Shown here: one piece after another, positions 7,785 through 16,076 of the stretch
Position numbering within the stretch: position 1 is the first letter of the stretch
Layout: every line of letters begins with the position of its first letter
Source: CAZPRY01 sp964589175
GTDB taxonomy: Bacteria; Fidelibacterota; UBA2242
DNA: 26,752 nucleotides
NCBI GenBank assembly: GCA_964589175.1
Contig: CAZPRY010000049.1
Span: forward strand, 1-26,752
Reading direction: 5' to 3'
Made by a program: the position numbers and the translations under genes
Notes under the pieces: generated by a model
What the model was told of the DNA's origin: nothing
What the model saw: only the letters and a program-made list of their open reading frames with translations
The model's database searches: none

Positions 7785-8300
7785 AACTTTACTCCTCTTT
7801 TATCACATATAACATACGTTTATCCTGCACATTCATAGTGAAAACAGGTTTCTCTAGACAAACTTTTTCTCCATTTTTTCTTTCTGCCGTACTGTGTCGT
7901 TCTTCCGGCCTGATGAAATAGCGCAGTGCTCCCACGCCCCAATCCGGAAAACCGTATCGTTATTCCTATTATATTCATCCCCTTGCCACATGAGTTGCAT
8001 CGCTGTAATGTTTGAACTGATTTTAGCCATTTTGACTACAGAAGCAAAGCATTTTTTGGTGGACAGTGAACATACCGTACAGGATGCAGAGAAAACCCCA
8101 TAAATCAAAAATCTGAAATCTGCTGTCTGAAATCCGGAGTTCGGGGGCCGACTTTCGTTTCGTGAGGAGCCCTCTCCTGGTGGTTGATCCTGCCAGGTCC
8201 AGGTATCTGGCAGAACGATTTGCGTGCTTACATTTCCTTTCCATCCATTGCACCCTTTGCGACAGTTTATCTTCCGTTCCGACAAAACGAAAGACCGGCC
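7785..8300. other. Gene-free stretch
   Basis: About 515 bp between two convergently spaced minus-strand genes. Open frames exist on both strands (for example 7854-8285 minus) but show no family resemblance, no ribosome site and overlap one another, so I call no gene. The stretch includes a short tandem of TCTGAAATC-type words (about 8110-8135) and a perfect 7-bp inverted repeat CTGCCAG/CTGGCAG (8190-8213). Confidence 0.5.
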
Positions 8301-9824
8301 TTATTTCAGCAAAACCATTTTACGCGTTGCACTATAACTGCCGGCTTCAAGGCGGTAATAATACACGCCGCTGGTCAGCTTCGATCCGTCGAAATCAATC
8401 TCATAACTTCCGGATTGCTGTCCCCCACGAGCAAGCAGCGCGACGCAATTACCACGCAGATCGAATACGCGTATGTCCACAACACTCTTAGCCGGGAGTG
8501 TGTATCGAATCGTGGTAACCGGGTTGAATGGATTGGGGTAGTTTTGAGACAGCGAATATTGCAGCGGAATTCCTTCGTCGTTATCGGCAATGTTTGTGTA
8601 GTAAGTCTCGAAAGCACCGAGATCGGGTGCGTTCCCCCAAAAGGGAAGTCCTAGATCGACGCCCGCGTCGATCAGGTCGCTGCCGCTGGCCAGGTGCATG
8701 AACTCGATATCCGGCAGGCTGCCGTCGGCCTTACGCGGGGCCGAAGCCGAAGCCGGATCGATACTCAGGAAATCCTCCTCGCTGACATTGAAAGGCGCCA
8801 TCCAGCTGTTGGTCGCCTGGATCGCGAAACTGCCGAGTTCGGCGCCGCCATCAAGCGAGATGCAGTTCTTGACAGTCAACGTCTGCTCTGCACTCAAAGT
8901 CCGCGTAATCCGGAAATTGGCCGCCTGGTTGGCCCAGCCCGTGCAATTCAGGAGCGTCATCGAGCCAACGTTGTTATTCTGGTCGAAGCCTTTGTGCTTG
9001 TTCTGGAAGGCCAGGCAATTCGTCAGGTTGAAATGATGCATCAACTTTTCGCTGTTGCTGTTATCGCCGCCACCCATCTTGAAGCCGTTGCCGTTGGCCT
9101 GCGCGCCGGGATCGCTGCCGTCCTTCAGGTAGCCGTTTTTCCAGGTCCAGCAGTTTTCGAGTGTCGTCGTGACGTCCGTTGCGCCGCGCATGTAGCCGTC
9201 CCAGCCGTCGTCGCAATTCCACCACGAGCGGCAACCATAGAAATAGTTACCGGTGCCGACGGTCAGTTTGGGCGCAAAGCCGTCGGCGTCGCCGTAATCG
9301 GGCGGATCGGCGTTATAATACGAATCGCAATTGATGAAGCGATTATAGGCCGCGCCGTTGCCGAGTTGCACGCCGGAATCGCGGTTTTCATAGAAATTGC
9401 AGCGTTCGATGACATTATACGAACCGCCGCTGATGTCCAGGCCGTTGTCGCCGGCGCCCGTGACATCAAAGCCCCGCATGGATCAGTAACTTCCGCGCAG
9501 GCTGATGCCTTTGGTGCCGAGCGCCGTCGCCGAGAAATCCAGCAGTGGTCTTTCATCTCCGTAGGCAAATAAGTGATAGCGGCTCGAATCAGAACCGTTC
9601 TGCGAAGAATTGATGTTTATCGGTGCGAATAGCGCATGGGTCCCGCCGCGCACATAAATCGTATCGCCCGGTACTACAACCGTGATCGCTTTGGCGATGG
9701 TTTTCAAGGGTTGATCAATGGTGCCGGAGTTCAAATCGTTGCCGTCGGTGGCGACATATATCTGCGCCATTAGCGGCAGGCCGGTTAGTAGAATTGCGAG
9801 AATACCGAAATGTCTGTTTTGCAT
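8301..9824 (-). pseudogene. PL9 pectate lyase with sorting domain, interrupted by an in-frame TGA
   Basis: Both parts lie in one frame of 507 sense positions with a single TGA at 9483-9485. Before it: a signal peptide (MQNRHFGILAILLTGLPLMA-Q) and 'IYVATDGNDLNSGTIDQPLKTI', the usual opening of right-handed beta-helix lyases, ending 'ISLRGSY'. After it: 'RGFDVTGAGDNGLDISGG', then the PL9 core 'DADGFAPKLTVGTGNYFYGC', 'NCDDGWD' (calcium-site Asp residues) and 'NGNGFKMGG' with the catalytic Lys. The last 80 residues are a sorting domain (SQNYPNPFNPVTTIRY...MVLLK). The enzyme would cleave pectate outside the cell. PL9 relatives have Trp after 'GSY', so TGG to TGA is the simplest explanation; everything else is intact, so the lesion is recent, a sequencing error, or read through. 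Confidence 0.85.
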
Positions 9825-9869
9825 GGGTGCTTTCTATTGTTTTCAGAATGATTACCGTCAATATGTAGA

Positions 9870-9928
9870 ACAGACATTCCTGTCTGTAGAATCCTCTTTT
9901 CTTCACTATACCGGACGGGAACGTCCGG
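9870..9928. repeat. Pair of REP-like palindromes
   Basis: Two perfect 7-bp hairpins 23 bp apart: ACAGACA-TTCC-TGTCTGT (9870-9887) and CCGGACG-GGAA-CGTCCGG (9911-9928). The loops are reverse complements of each other. Neither is followed by a T run on the minus strand, so they do not look like ordinary terminators; they resemble paired repetitive extragenic palindromes. Confidence 0.5.
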
Positions 9929-9929
9929 G

Positions 9930-10316
9930 TTACTTTAGTAAAACCATTTTGCGAGTGAAGACTTGGCGATCGGTACGCAATTGGTACAGGTAAATTCCGG
10001 CTGCGCATTCCGAACCATCCCATTCCAGCGTGTACTCTCCTGAGCCATATTCCCGATTATCAATCAAAGTTGCGACTTCCCGCCCGCTAAGATCGAATAT
10101 CTTCAGGGTGACTTTTGTCGGCCGATCAAACGCGAACCGGATTTTCGTCGACGGATTAAACGGATTAGGATAGTTGGACAAACGAAAGGAAACGGATGAA
10201 CCCGGAGGCTCCGATATGGCCGTTCCGGCCCCGGTGCCGACTATTCCCGGTATTGCATCCATTTCGTCCAGGAAATCAAGGTACGAATACCATCCCATTT
10301 TCAGAATAATTGCCAC
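9930..10316 (-). pseudogene. Orphan sorting-domain fragment of a secreted enzyme
   Basis: A frame of 128 codons opening at a GTG only one codon after an in-frame TAG, with no ribosome site. Residues 1-35 (VAIILKMGWYSYLDFLDEMD...) are the tail of an unrecognised domain; residues 45-128 are a complete type IX-like sorting domain: 'LSNYPNPFNPSTKIRF', 'IFDLSGREVATLI', 'AAGIYLYQLRTDRQVFTRKMVLLK'. It lies 17 bp after the GH27 stop but in a different frame, so simple readthrough of one point mutation does not join them. Most likely the 3' end of a deleted secreted glycosidase or lyase gene. Confidence 0.65.
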
Positions 10317-10333
10317 AATCTAAAAATTGCAAA

Positions 10334-11539
10334 TTATTTGACAGGACTCAGTTTCAATAGAATTACATCATGGGGCGCCAGTTTGCCCGTAAAAGCTTTC
10401 TGGGTCGTTCCCGCATCCTTGGCAGCCCACAGATCGCGGATTTTGTAGACGTCCCGTCCGCAATTCATTTCCCGCTGGGAGAATCCGTCGTTTATGTAGT
10501 TATCCTTCCAGACGAAATTGACATCTTTCGCCTCCGTGCTCTGGTTCAGGAAACATACCGCCCAGGCCCCCTTTTCGAGTGGTTTGACCCAGACCTCGAG
10601 CCCACCTTCAGACCAGTACTTGAACCCCTGAATGCCGAGCGGGTCCTGGTCGATGCCGATGGCTTCTTTATTTGTGAGAATCAGGGTGGTTTCTTTCGAT
10701 ATGTTGATCAGGTCATTGCCGGCGATCAGCGGAGCGGCCAGCATGCACCATATCGAGAAATGGGCACGATCTTCCGCAACCGTCATGCCATTGCCCACCT
10801 CCATCATATCGGGATCGTTCCAGTGGTCGGGACCGGCATGAATACGCAAACCTTCCTGCAAATCCAGAATCTGCATAATTCCCCAGGATTTCCAGATCCC
10901 ATGATCGACAACGCAGTCGAAGCAGTTGGTGATGTCGCCGGTCGTGCGCCACAAATGTCCGACATTCTTGCCCCAACTCCAGGGTTCATTGTTGCCCCAT
11001 TCGCAAAGGCTGAAGACAATTGGGCGGCCCGCGGCATAAAGCGCATCACGCATCGTCAGATACGCCCCCTCGGCATTCAGGGCTTCGGTGTTGCACCAAT
11101 CGTATTTGAGATAATCGACGCCCCACTCGGCATAGCGCAGCGCATCCTGGTACTCGTAACCTCGACTGCCGGGCCGTCCGCCGCAGGTTTTCCAGCCCGC
11201 ATCGGAGTAAATGCCGAATTTCAAATCCTTTGAGTGAATATAATCCGCGAGGGCTTTGATACCGGAAGGGAATCGATCCGGATCGGGCTGAATGAAGCCG
11301 AGTTCGTCGCGTTGTCCCTGCCAGCAGTCGTCGATGACGATATACCGGTAGCCGGCGTCTTTCATCCCGCTATTTACCATCGCATCGGCCGTTTCACGGA
11401 TCAGCTCTTCATTAACATCACAGGCGAAATTATTCCAGCTGTTCCAGCCCATCGGCGGCGTCATTGCCAGCCCATCGAATTTCTGGGCGAAGACCGGCAT
11501 GACCGATATTAAAATGATAAACAAAGTTAATTTTTTCAC
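10334..11539 (-). CDS. GH27 alpha-galactosidase
   Basis: A 401-residue secreted glycoside hydrolase family 27 enzyme. It has a signal peptide (MKKLTLFIILISVMPVFA-Q), the family opening 'MTPPMGWNSWNNFACDV' (27-43), 'YIVIDDCWQ' with the substrate-binding Asp pair 70-71, the nucleophile Asp147 in 'YLKYDWCN', and the acid/base Asp202 in 'WRTTGDI'. The C-terminal small beta domain is complete (ends LKLSPVK), so length is normal. It would release terminal alpha-galactose from galactomannan, raffinose-type sugars or pectin side chains in the periplasm or outside. The start is a GTG with a strong GGGAGG eight bases before it. It follows the esterase gene by 16 bp and belongs to the same operon. Confidence 0.92.
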   Translation of the reverse strand: MKKLTLFIILISVMPVFAQKFDGLAMTPPMGWNSWNNFACDVNEELIRETADAMVNSGMKDAGYRYIVIDDCWQGQRDELGFIQPDPDRFPSGIKALADYIHSKDLKFGIYSDAGWKTCGGRPGSRGYEYQDALRYAEWGVDYLKYDWCNTEALNAEGAYLTMRDALYAAGRPIVFSLCEWGNNEPWSWGKNVGHLWRTTGDITNCFDCVVDHGIWKSWGIMQILDLQEGLRIHAGPDHWNDPDMMEVGNGMTVAEDRAHFSIWCMLAAPLIAGNDLINISKETTLILTNKEAIGIDQDPLGIQGFKYWSEGGLEVWVKPLEKGAWAVCFLNQSTEAKDVNFVWKDNYINDGFSQREMNCGRDVYKIRDLWAAKDAGTTQKAFTGKLAPHDVILLKLSPVK

Positions 11540-11555
11540 GATTTTATCCTCCCTA

Positions 11556-12638
11556 TTACGGTTTTTCGTCAGTAAAATGAATTACCAGCGGAGCCGTGAG
11601 CTCCGATTCTTTAAAAAAGTAATTAACCGCCGACAGACTGTAGGAATGGGCAAACGCGCGGTATATTAGTGTATCGGTATAGCACGTCCGGTTATTATCG
11701 ATCTCAGCGATCAGGTCGGAATCATGATAAATCTTATAGTACCAGATCCGGTTATCGGGATTGGCGTGATCGGCAGGCGCGTTCCAGACCAGTTTTACCT
11801 GATTCGTATCGAGAATTTCATAACAGCAGTTCCCAACCGTATCGGGCTTACCATGCTGAACACCTTTGACTTGCGCCAGCAGCCAGGATGTCAGCGTAGG
11901 CTCCTTCCAGGCGGGCGTCCAGGCGGGATGGCGGACCCCCGGGTACTCGGTTAAACGCACCTGTTTTCCACCTGCGTCTACAATGGCCCTGTATACATCC
12001 CGGGAAAAGCGGACAGGCACGATATTGTCCGCACTGCCGTGAAAAATCCACAACGGCGTATCGACGAGCAATCCGGCTTTTTCGGGATTTCCGCCGCCGC
12101 AAATCGAAAACGCCGCGGCAAACATACCAGCTTCCTTGGTCAGGGCACTGAAGGTCCCGAAACCGCCCATGGAGGTGCCATGGATGTACAGACGATTGGG
12201 GTCGATGTTGAATTCCTGCCGTAAAAGTGCGAGCACCTGCAGGGTCTTCTTCATATCCTTGCTGTGTTCGTCATTCCAGCTATGCCCCCAGCCTCTATCG
12301 GTCGCCAGGGTCTTGGGCGTGATTACGAAGCATGGGTCTTCCGCCTGTATGGGATCATGATACCAGGGCAAATCCCACGACACTGTATCTCCTTTGCCGT
12401 GCAGACAGACGATCAACGGGTAACTTTCGGCCGGATCGTATGTTGGCGGAATGAAAAGGCCGTAACGCAGGTCTTCAAAATATCTGACTTCATAGCCGTC
12501 CGGGAGTTTGATTTTCTGCGTATCTTCGGCCGGTTTTTTTTCTTCCGGACCGCCCATGAACAGCAGTAAAGGGATCGATCCGGTAATCAGAATAAAAAGG
12601 CTCTTCTTTACTGCCATCTTATCGAATCCGAACATCAT
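11556..12638 (-). CDS. Secreted alpha/beta-hydrolase esterase (LpqC/CE1-like)
   Basis: A 360-residue protein with an N-terminal hydrophobic export segment (residues 11-30) and an alpha/beta-hydrolase domain of the kind annotated as carboxylesterase, polyhydroxybutyrate-depolymerase or CE1-like. The nucleophile elbow is 'GTSMGGFG' (Ser156), the acid Asp204 lies in 'FHGSADNIVP' and the His237 in 'GVRHPAW'; 'VCLHGKGD' (78-84) provides the oxyanion hole. The last 90 residues ('NQVKLVWNAPADHANP', 'YKIYHDSDLIAEID') form a fibronectin type III-like domain. With the GH27 and pectate lyase genes downstream it probably removes acyl groups from plant polysaccharides. AAGGAG lies six bases before the first of two adjacent ATGs. 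Confidence 0.8.
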   Translation of the reverse strand: MMFGFDKMAVKKSLFILITGSIPLLLFMGGPEEKKPAEDTQKIKLPDGYEVRYFEDLRYGLFIPPTYDPAESYPLIVCLHGKGDTVSWDLPWYHDPIQAEDPCFVITPKTLATDRGWGHSWNDEHSKDMKKTLQVLALLRQEFNIDPNRLYIHGTSMGGFGTFSALTKEAGMFAAAFSICGGGNPEKAGLLVDTPLWIFHGSADNIVPVRFSRDVYRAIVDAGGKQVRLTEYPGVRHPAWTPAWKEPTLTSWLLAQVKGVQHGKPDTVGNCCYEILDTNQVKLVWNAPADHANPDNRIWYYKIYHDSDLIAEIDNNRTCYTDTLIYRAFAHSYSLSAVNYFFKESELTAPLVIHFTDEKP

Positions 12639-12680
12639 GATTTTCTCCTTCGTTTATCGATCGAATCCATATCCTAACTC

Positions 12681-12720
12681 ATCCTGATCTTCTCTGTAAA
12701 TATAACAGGAAAATCAGGAT
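12681..12720 (-). promoter_or_regulatory. Palindromic site upstream of the polysaccharide operon
   Basis: Perfect 8-bp arms ATCCTGAT (12681-12688) and ATCAGGAT (12713-12720), with an inner CTGT/ACAG pair, make a 40-bp imperfect palindrome 43-82 bp before the esterase start. A TATATT that could serve as -10 sits in the middle. It could be a repressor operator or a leader hairpin; no T run follows it on the minus strand. Confidence 0.4.
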
Positions 12721-12722
12721 TT

Positions 12723-12742
12723 AAAAATTCGGGTATTCCCGA
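12723..12742 (-). terminator. Weak intrinsic terminator
   Basis: Minus strand: TCGGG-AATA-CCCGA followed by an A and then five T residues, 20 bp after the stop of the DUF1579-like gene. The short stem makes it a weak candidate. Confidence 0.4.
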
Positions 12743-12761
12743 TTACATCTTTAACTGAGCC

Positions 12762-13199
12762 TCAACGATTAAGCTCTTTCCGGGTGAATATCACTTCCAG
12801 GATGAGCATGAAATTCCCCTGCATATCGGGATTTTCCATTCTCAAAACCACTTTGTCTTTGCCGGTTTTCCTGAATGTCTGGATCAGCAGGCTATCATGC
12901 CAATTCATGAACAAAGTGTCGTCATTGATAAATTTACAGGTCGCCTGCTGGAAGGCGCCCGAGTTTTCGAACCACCAGTAACGGTAAATTTGCGCCTTCT
13001 CGTCCCAGGCGAAGATGCCATGCGCGGCTCCCTTCTGCCCACCCACCAGCGCCGTGTAATCGAAAACCACATACTTATCGTCCAGCATCCGCTTCATCGT
13101 ACCGGTTCCGCTGCCGATCATCGCTTCACTGAAGGTACTTTTGGGGACATTGTACCGCAAATCCCAATCTCCCAATAGAAAATTCAGTTTTTTCATCAT
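12762..13199 (-). CDS. DUF1579-like beta-barrel protein
   Basis: A 145-residue cytosolic protein starting MMKKLNFLLGDWDLRYNVPKS. The N-terminal 'LxGxW' phrase, 'GSGTGTMKRMLDDKYVVFDYTA', 'GAAHGIFAWDEKAQIYRYWWFENSGAF' and the closing strand 'FMLILEVIFTRKEL' match the DUF1579 pattern, a family thought to fold as a small lipocalin-like barrel with unknown ligand. GAGGAT precedes the start. It sits 16 bp after the acetyltransferase gene, so the two are probably co-transcribed. Confidence 0.65.
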   Translation of the reverse strand: MMKKLNFLLGDWDLRYNVPKSTFSEAMIGSGTGTMKRMLDDKYVVFDYTALVGGQKGAAHGIFAWDEKAQIYRYWWFENSGAFQQATCKFINDDTLFMNWHDSLLIQTFRKTGKDKVVLRMENPDMQGNFMLILEVIFTRKELNR

Positions 13200-13215
13200 C
13201 AGATTAAATCCTCGG

Positions 13216-13698
13216 TCATAATATCAATTCCCAGTAACCGACATCGATCCATTGACCAAATTTATAGCCGACTTCTCTGAGCTGGGCAACTTTTTCGAAT
13301 CCGAATTTTTCGCACAGGGCAATACTGGTCGGATTAGGCAAAGCAATCCCGCACAAAACACTATGAATCGATTTCTTCTTCAGTTCTTCAAGGATTGCCG
13401 CCTTGAGTTTGGTGCCGATCCCCTGGCCGACATGCTGTGAATCGATGTAGATGCCGGTCTCGACGGAGTACCGGTAAGCCGACCGCTCTTTCCATTTAGC
13501 GGCGTACGTATAGCCAACTACGATCTCGCTATCCACAAAAACCAAAAAGGGAAAATTCTGAGTCAGATTCGCGATGCGTACGGCCATTTCCACCGCCGTA
13601 ATGGGAGTTTCTTCAAAAGTGATTATGGAGTTCTCGACGTAGTGGTTGTAGATATTACAGATAGCCTCGGCGTCCGATGCTTTTGCGTGTCTGATCAT
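13216..13698 (-). CDS. GNAT acetyltransferase, phosphinothricin acetyltransferase-like
   Basis: A GNAT-fold N-acetyltransferase of 160 residues, close in pattern to the Pat/MnaT group: 'MIRHAKASDAEAICNIYNHYV', 'ITFEETPITAVEM', 'GYTYAAKWKERSAYRYSVETGIYID', the acetyl-CoA loop 'QHVGQGIGTKL', and 'ALPNPTSIALCEKFGFEKVA'. Members acetylate phosphinothricin, methionine sulfoximine or unknown small amines; the natural substrate here is unknown. I start at the ATG at 13698, which has GAGGAG just upstream, and not at an ATG nine codons earlier that lacks a ribosome site. Confidence 0.88.
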   Translation of the reverse strand: MIRHAKASDAEAICNIYNHYVENSIITFEETPITAVEMAVRIANLTQNFPFLVFVDSEIVVGYTYAAKWKERSAYRYSVETGIYIDSQHVGQGIGTKLKAAILEELKKKSIHSVLCGIALPNPTSIALCEKFGFEKVAQLREVGYKFGQWIDVGYWELIL

Positions 13699-13769
13699 AT
13701 TCTCCTCGTTGATGCATTGCAGCAATCATAATCGAATAAAAGTGTAAACTATCCAAAAGCACTTCGCCA

Positions 13770-14123
13770 TCAATACTGATAGTCTTCCCGAACCGGGCTG
13801 AAGACATCGATCGCTCTGGCAGGCCGGTCGCCGGTTATCGCCCCGTGCTTAGCACCTCCCGGAATGACGTAGGTATCCCCCGGAGCAAGCCAGCGCGATT
13901 CACCCGCAATTGTCATCTCCAAGGTACCGGAGATGACCGTGCCAATCTGTTCCTGCGGATGGGCGTGAACAGGCACGACGGCCCTGGCGGCCAGATCGAC
14001 GATCGCCACCAGCATCTCACTACCCCAGAAAGTCCTGATATTAACGCCCTTGACGATTTCCTTCTTTTCTCTGTTTTCGATATCGCAGAAATACCGGGTG
14101 TCATCTTGTTTACTTTGGCTCAT
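13770..14123 (-). CDS. Single-domain cupin protein
   Basis: A 117-residue cupin. Motif 1 is 'VPVHAHPQEQIGTVISGTLEM' (His-x-His and the following Glu as metal ligands) and motif 2 is 'LAPGDTYVIPGGAKHGA' with the last His ligand. Small cupins like this bind a metal and act as isomerases or dioxygenases, or sense ligands; the sequence does not decide between these. The ATG has AAGGAAGGG upstream. It lies 32 bp downstream of the HEAT-like gene. Confidence 0.85.
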   Translation of the reverse strand: MSQSKQDDTRYFCDIENREKKEIVKGVNIRTFWGSEMLVAIVDLAARAVVPVHAHPQEQIGTVISGTLEMTIAGESRWLAPGDTYVIPGGAKHGAITGDRPARAIDVFSPVREDYQY

Positions 14124-14155
14124 TAAATTTTCCCTTCCTTAATTATCTTAAAATA

Positions 14156-14908
14156 TCAGGCTTCCCGGATGTTGAGCCCTACGATACTGCCGACACAAAC
14201 CGGGTGACCTGGTTGTTTTTTTAACGGCAGTTCGAGATCATTCATCCGATTCGTTTGCAATAGATTAATTTTATATTTTTTCAGAAATTTTTCGGCTTTT
14301 AGGGCTACCGATTTGCGGGTGCTTTTACGCTGATCCAGGATGAATCGAATGACCGGTTGCTTATTTTCGATTTTGTCATAAAAGCATTCGAAGGCATCAA
14401 TTACATGACCGCATGCGACATTGTTACATTCAGGAGATAATTCACCTTTATATTCGTATCTTGCCGCTTTGACTTTTAATATTTCCTGCACAATTTTTCC
14501 GGTTAAAGCCGGTTTCGCCCGGACGATTTTCCACGAATTACCGATGACATTCGCCGCCGCAACCATGGAAATACCCGTGATTAGAGAAAAGTACTTCTTA
14601 AAGATTTTTCCAAACTTTTGCGCGCCATCCTCCGATACCAGGTTGGAAATCGTAACAATGGCCCCCCATTGCAGAAAGCTATTGTCGGAATCGAGCATCT
14701 TCGCAAGCTCATCAAAATAAGGGTAAACTAAATCCGGTCTCTTTTCGCTGACCAGACGTATTGTTTTTTCGCAGCCGAATTTAACGTTTCCCCGTTTATG
14801 ATGCAGGCCCTGCAACAGGTCGGGAAGATACTCCGGATTCCCGATAATCTCTTGCGCAACGGCTGCTTTGTCCGAGCCTTTTTGGGCAATTTTCTCAATA
14901 ATATTCAC
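14156..14908 (-). CDS. HEAT-like helical-repeat protein of unknown function
   Basis: A 250-residue soluble protein with paired helices: 'AVAQEIIGNPEYLPDLLQGL', 'GCEKTIRLVSEKRPDLVYPYFDEL', 'LQWGAIVTISNLVSED', 'GISMVAAANVIGNSWKI' and 'RKSVALKAEKFLKKYKI'. The spacing is that of ARM/HEAT repeats seen in many prokaryotic proteins of unknown role. A 'PECNNVACGHVIDAFECFYDKI' stretch with two cysteines separates two halves. The start is a GTG at 14908 with only a weak GGGGATTGGA upstream; the next in-frame ATG is much further in. Confidence 0.7.
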   Translation of the reverse strand: MNIIEKIAQKGSDKAAVAQEIIGNPEYLPDLLQGLHHKRGNVKFGCEKTIRLVSEKRPDLVYPYFDELAKMLDSDNSFLQWGAIVTISNLVSEDGAQKFGKIFKKYFSLITGISMVAAANVIGNSWKIVRAKPALTGKIVQEILKVKAARYEYKGELSPECNNVACGHVIDAFECFYDKIENKQPVIRFILDQRKSTRKSVALKAEKFLKKYKINLLQTNRMNDLELPLKKQPGHPVCVGSIVGLNIREA

Positions 14909-15013
14909 GGTAGATCCAATCCCCTGGATCGGCTTAGATGAATCGTAGAATGGGTTTCAGACCGCCGTTCTGCTATAACTCTTTTTTATGCCGTTTTAAA
15001 AATATCTTATGGG

Positions 15014-15043
15014 TTCTGATCATAAAAAATGCTGCGATCAGAA
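15014..15043. repeat. Perfect 8-bp inverted repeat downstream of the flavodoxin gene
   Basis: TTCTGATC (15014-15021) and GATCAGAA (15036-15043) flank 14 bases that on the minus strand end in six T residues. It may work as a weak terminator for the flavodoxin gene, but the T run lies inside the loop and not after the stem. Confidence 0.3.
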
Positions 15044-15121
15044 TATCATAGCATACCCCGACTGTTACTTCATCTTACCCGGTCAGGTCACAATGTCGCA
15101 ATCAATTGGCGTCGCCTGAAC

Positions 15122-15568
15122 TTAAAGACGCCCAACCAATTCTTTGCCCCAATTAGCGGCGTGCTCCATTTCACCTTCTTTCAAGGGACCTTTTTTACCC
15201 TTGACGATAAATCCTTCCGGAGCGATGATGAGATTGCCGCCCTTGCTCTTCAGAATTTCCGCAATATCTCCGGCGGCGTAGCCGATAATACGGAGCAGTT
15301 TCGTCGCGAGTCGCGTATCAAACGCGGCTACATGGATCCCCTGAACCGCAGACTCCGGAATCGTATCGAGAAAGCTGCGCATCGCCGGCGTCGGTTTGCC
15401 TCCGTAGGTCGGGGCACCGACGATAAGAAGGTCCATCGCTTCCAGATCGGCGGGATTCACTTCGTCCGTACGGCGAAAAAGTACGTCAGTGCTGATCGCA
15501 GCACCGATCGCTTTGGCAATCTCCGCCGTATTCCCGAAGATCGAGTCAAACACGATTAAAGTTTTCAT
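15122..15568 (-). CDS. Flavodoxin-domain protein
   Basis: A 148-residue flavodoxin-like protein. It begins 'MKTLIVFDSIFGNTAEIAKAI', whose 'SIFGNT' matches the FMN phosphate loop (S/T-x-x-G-N-T), and continues with 'MDLLIVGAPTYGGKPTPAM', the second FMN loop. 'VAAFDTRLATKLLRI' is the third strand region. It would carry electrons using FMN or act as a small quinone or flavin reductase; no partner gene is adjacent. AGAGG lies before the ATG. Confidence 0.88.
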   Translation of the reverse strand: MKTLIVFDSIFGNTAEIAKAIGAAISTDVLFRRTDEVNPADLEAMDLLIVGAPTYGGKPTPAMRSFLDTIPESAVQGIHVAAFDTRLATKLLRIIGYAAGDIAEILKSKGGNLIIAPEGFIVKGKKGPLKEGEMEHAANWGKELVGRL

Positions 15569-15736
15569 CTTACACCTCTGCTATGATGCATAACTTAACA
15601 TCATTTCACGAATGCCCGAAATAATTCCTTGCAAAAAACCTCTTATTTCAGAAGCGTTTTAATGGGGAATCATTCTTGCTAAGAAATCTGAACCATTTCA
15701 GTTGAAAAAGCCGGTCAGCTCCTGATCCGACGAATT

Positions 15737-16076
15737 TCAGGTAAACGTCATGCCGGACGGGCAATTCAGGGCCACCGGCTCACTCCACGGCCCGGCGGGA
15801 TCGACGGCCTTTACAAAATGCATCACTCCGTTTCTTCCGAAAAAATGCCGGAACCCGGATGATAAACCAAATGGCCCCCCCCCAAATGCCTCCACCGGGT
15901 TGATCACCATAGGATGCCCAAGTTGCCGGAATTGGCCGGGAAATGGCTTCCCAATGCCCAAGATCGGTGGAATGATAGATAATCGGTGTCGGATTAAAAG
16001 AAGAACCGGTAGTGTAAAAATCTCTTCCGATTCGCGTCAGGGTAGGATCGGGATGATCTCCCGGTATAAGCGGCCG
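15737..16076 (-). pseudogene. Decayed GH43 glycosidase fragment
   Basis: From 16076 the minus strand reads 'RPLIPGDHPDPTLTRIGRDFYTTGSSF' (in overlapping pieces), then 'IIYHSTDLGHWEAISRPIPA' and 'GGGIWGGAIWF', the opening of a GH43 beta-xylosidase/arabinofuranosidase with the conserved 'DHPDP' catalytic-base region. After a run of nine C residues (15875-15883, plus strand) the reading frame is lost; the family sequence resumes in another frame as 'RHFFGRNGVMHFVKA' and 'DPAGPWSEPVALNCPSG', then ends at 15737. Only about a quarter of a normal gene remains, with no start of its own. Two frame changes may be needed to restore it. Confidence 0.8.

Noticed and set aside
8182..8196. GGTTGATCCTGCCAG, identical to the 5' end of eukaryotic 18S rRNA
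   Set aside because: Only 15 bases match; the following sequence has no rRNA similarity, so it is a coincidence.
7854..8285. Open frame of 143 codons (minus) in the gap before the PL9 gene
   Set aside because: No ribosome site, no family pattern, low-complexity part from a short repeat, and competing frames on both strands.
9483..9485. TGA recoded as Trp throughout the genome
   Set aside because: Other genes here end in TGA at the natural family end (HEAT-repeat protein at 364, barrel protein at 5717), so TGA is a stop.
8694..9572. Long plus-strand open frame of 292 codons opposite the PL9 gene
   Set aside because: It mirrors the high-GC third-position pattern of the lyase gene, whose domains are unmistakable on the minus strand.
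13708..13725. Upstream ATG for the GNAT gene giving nine extra residues
   Set aside because: No ribosome site before it, whereas the ATG at 13698 has GAGGAG and begins the family's usual N-terminus.
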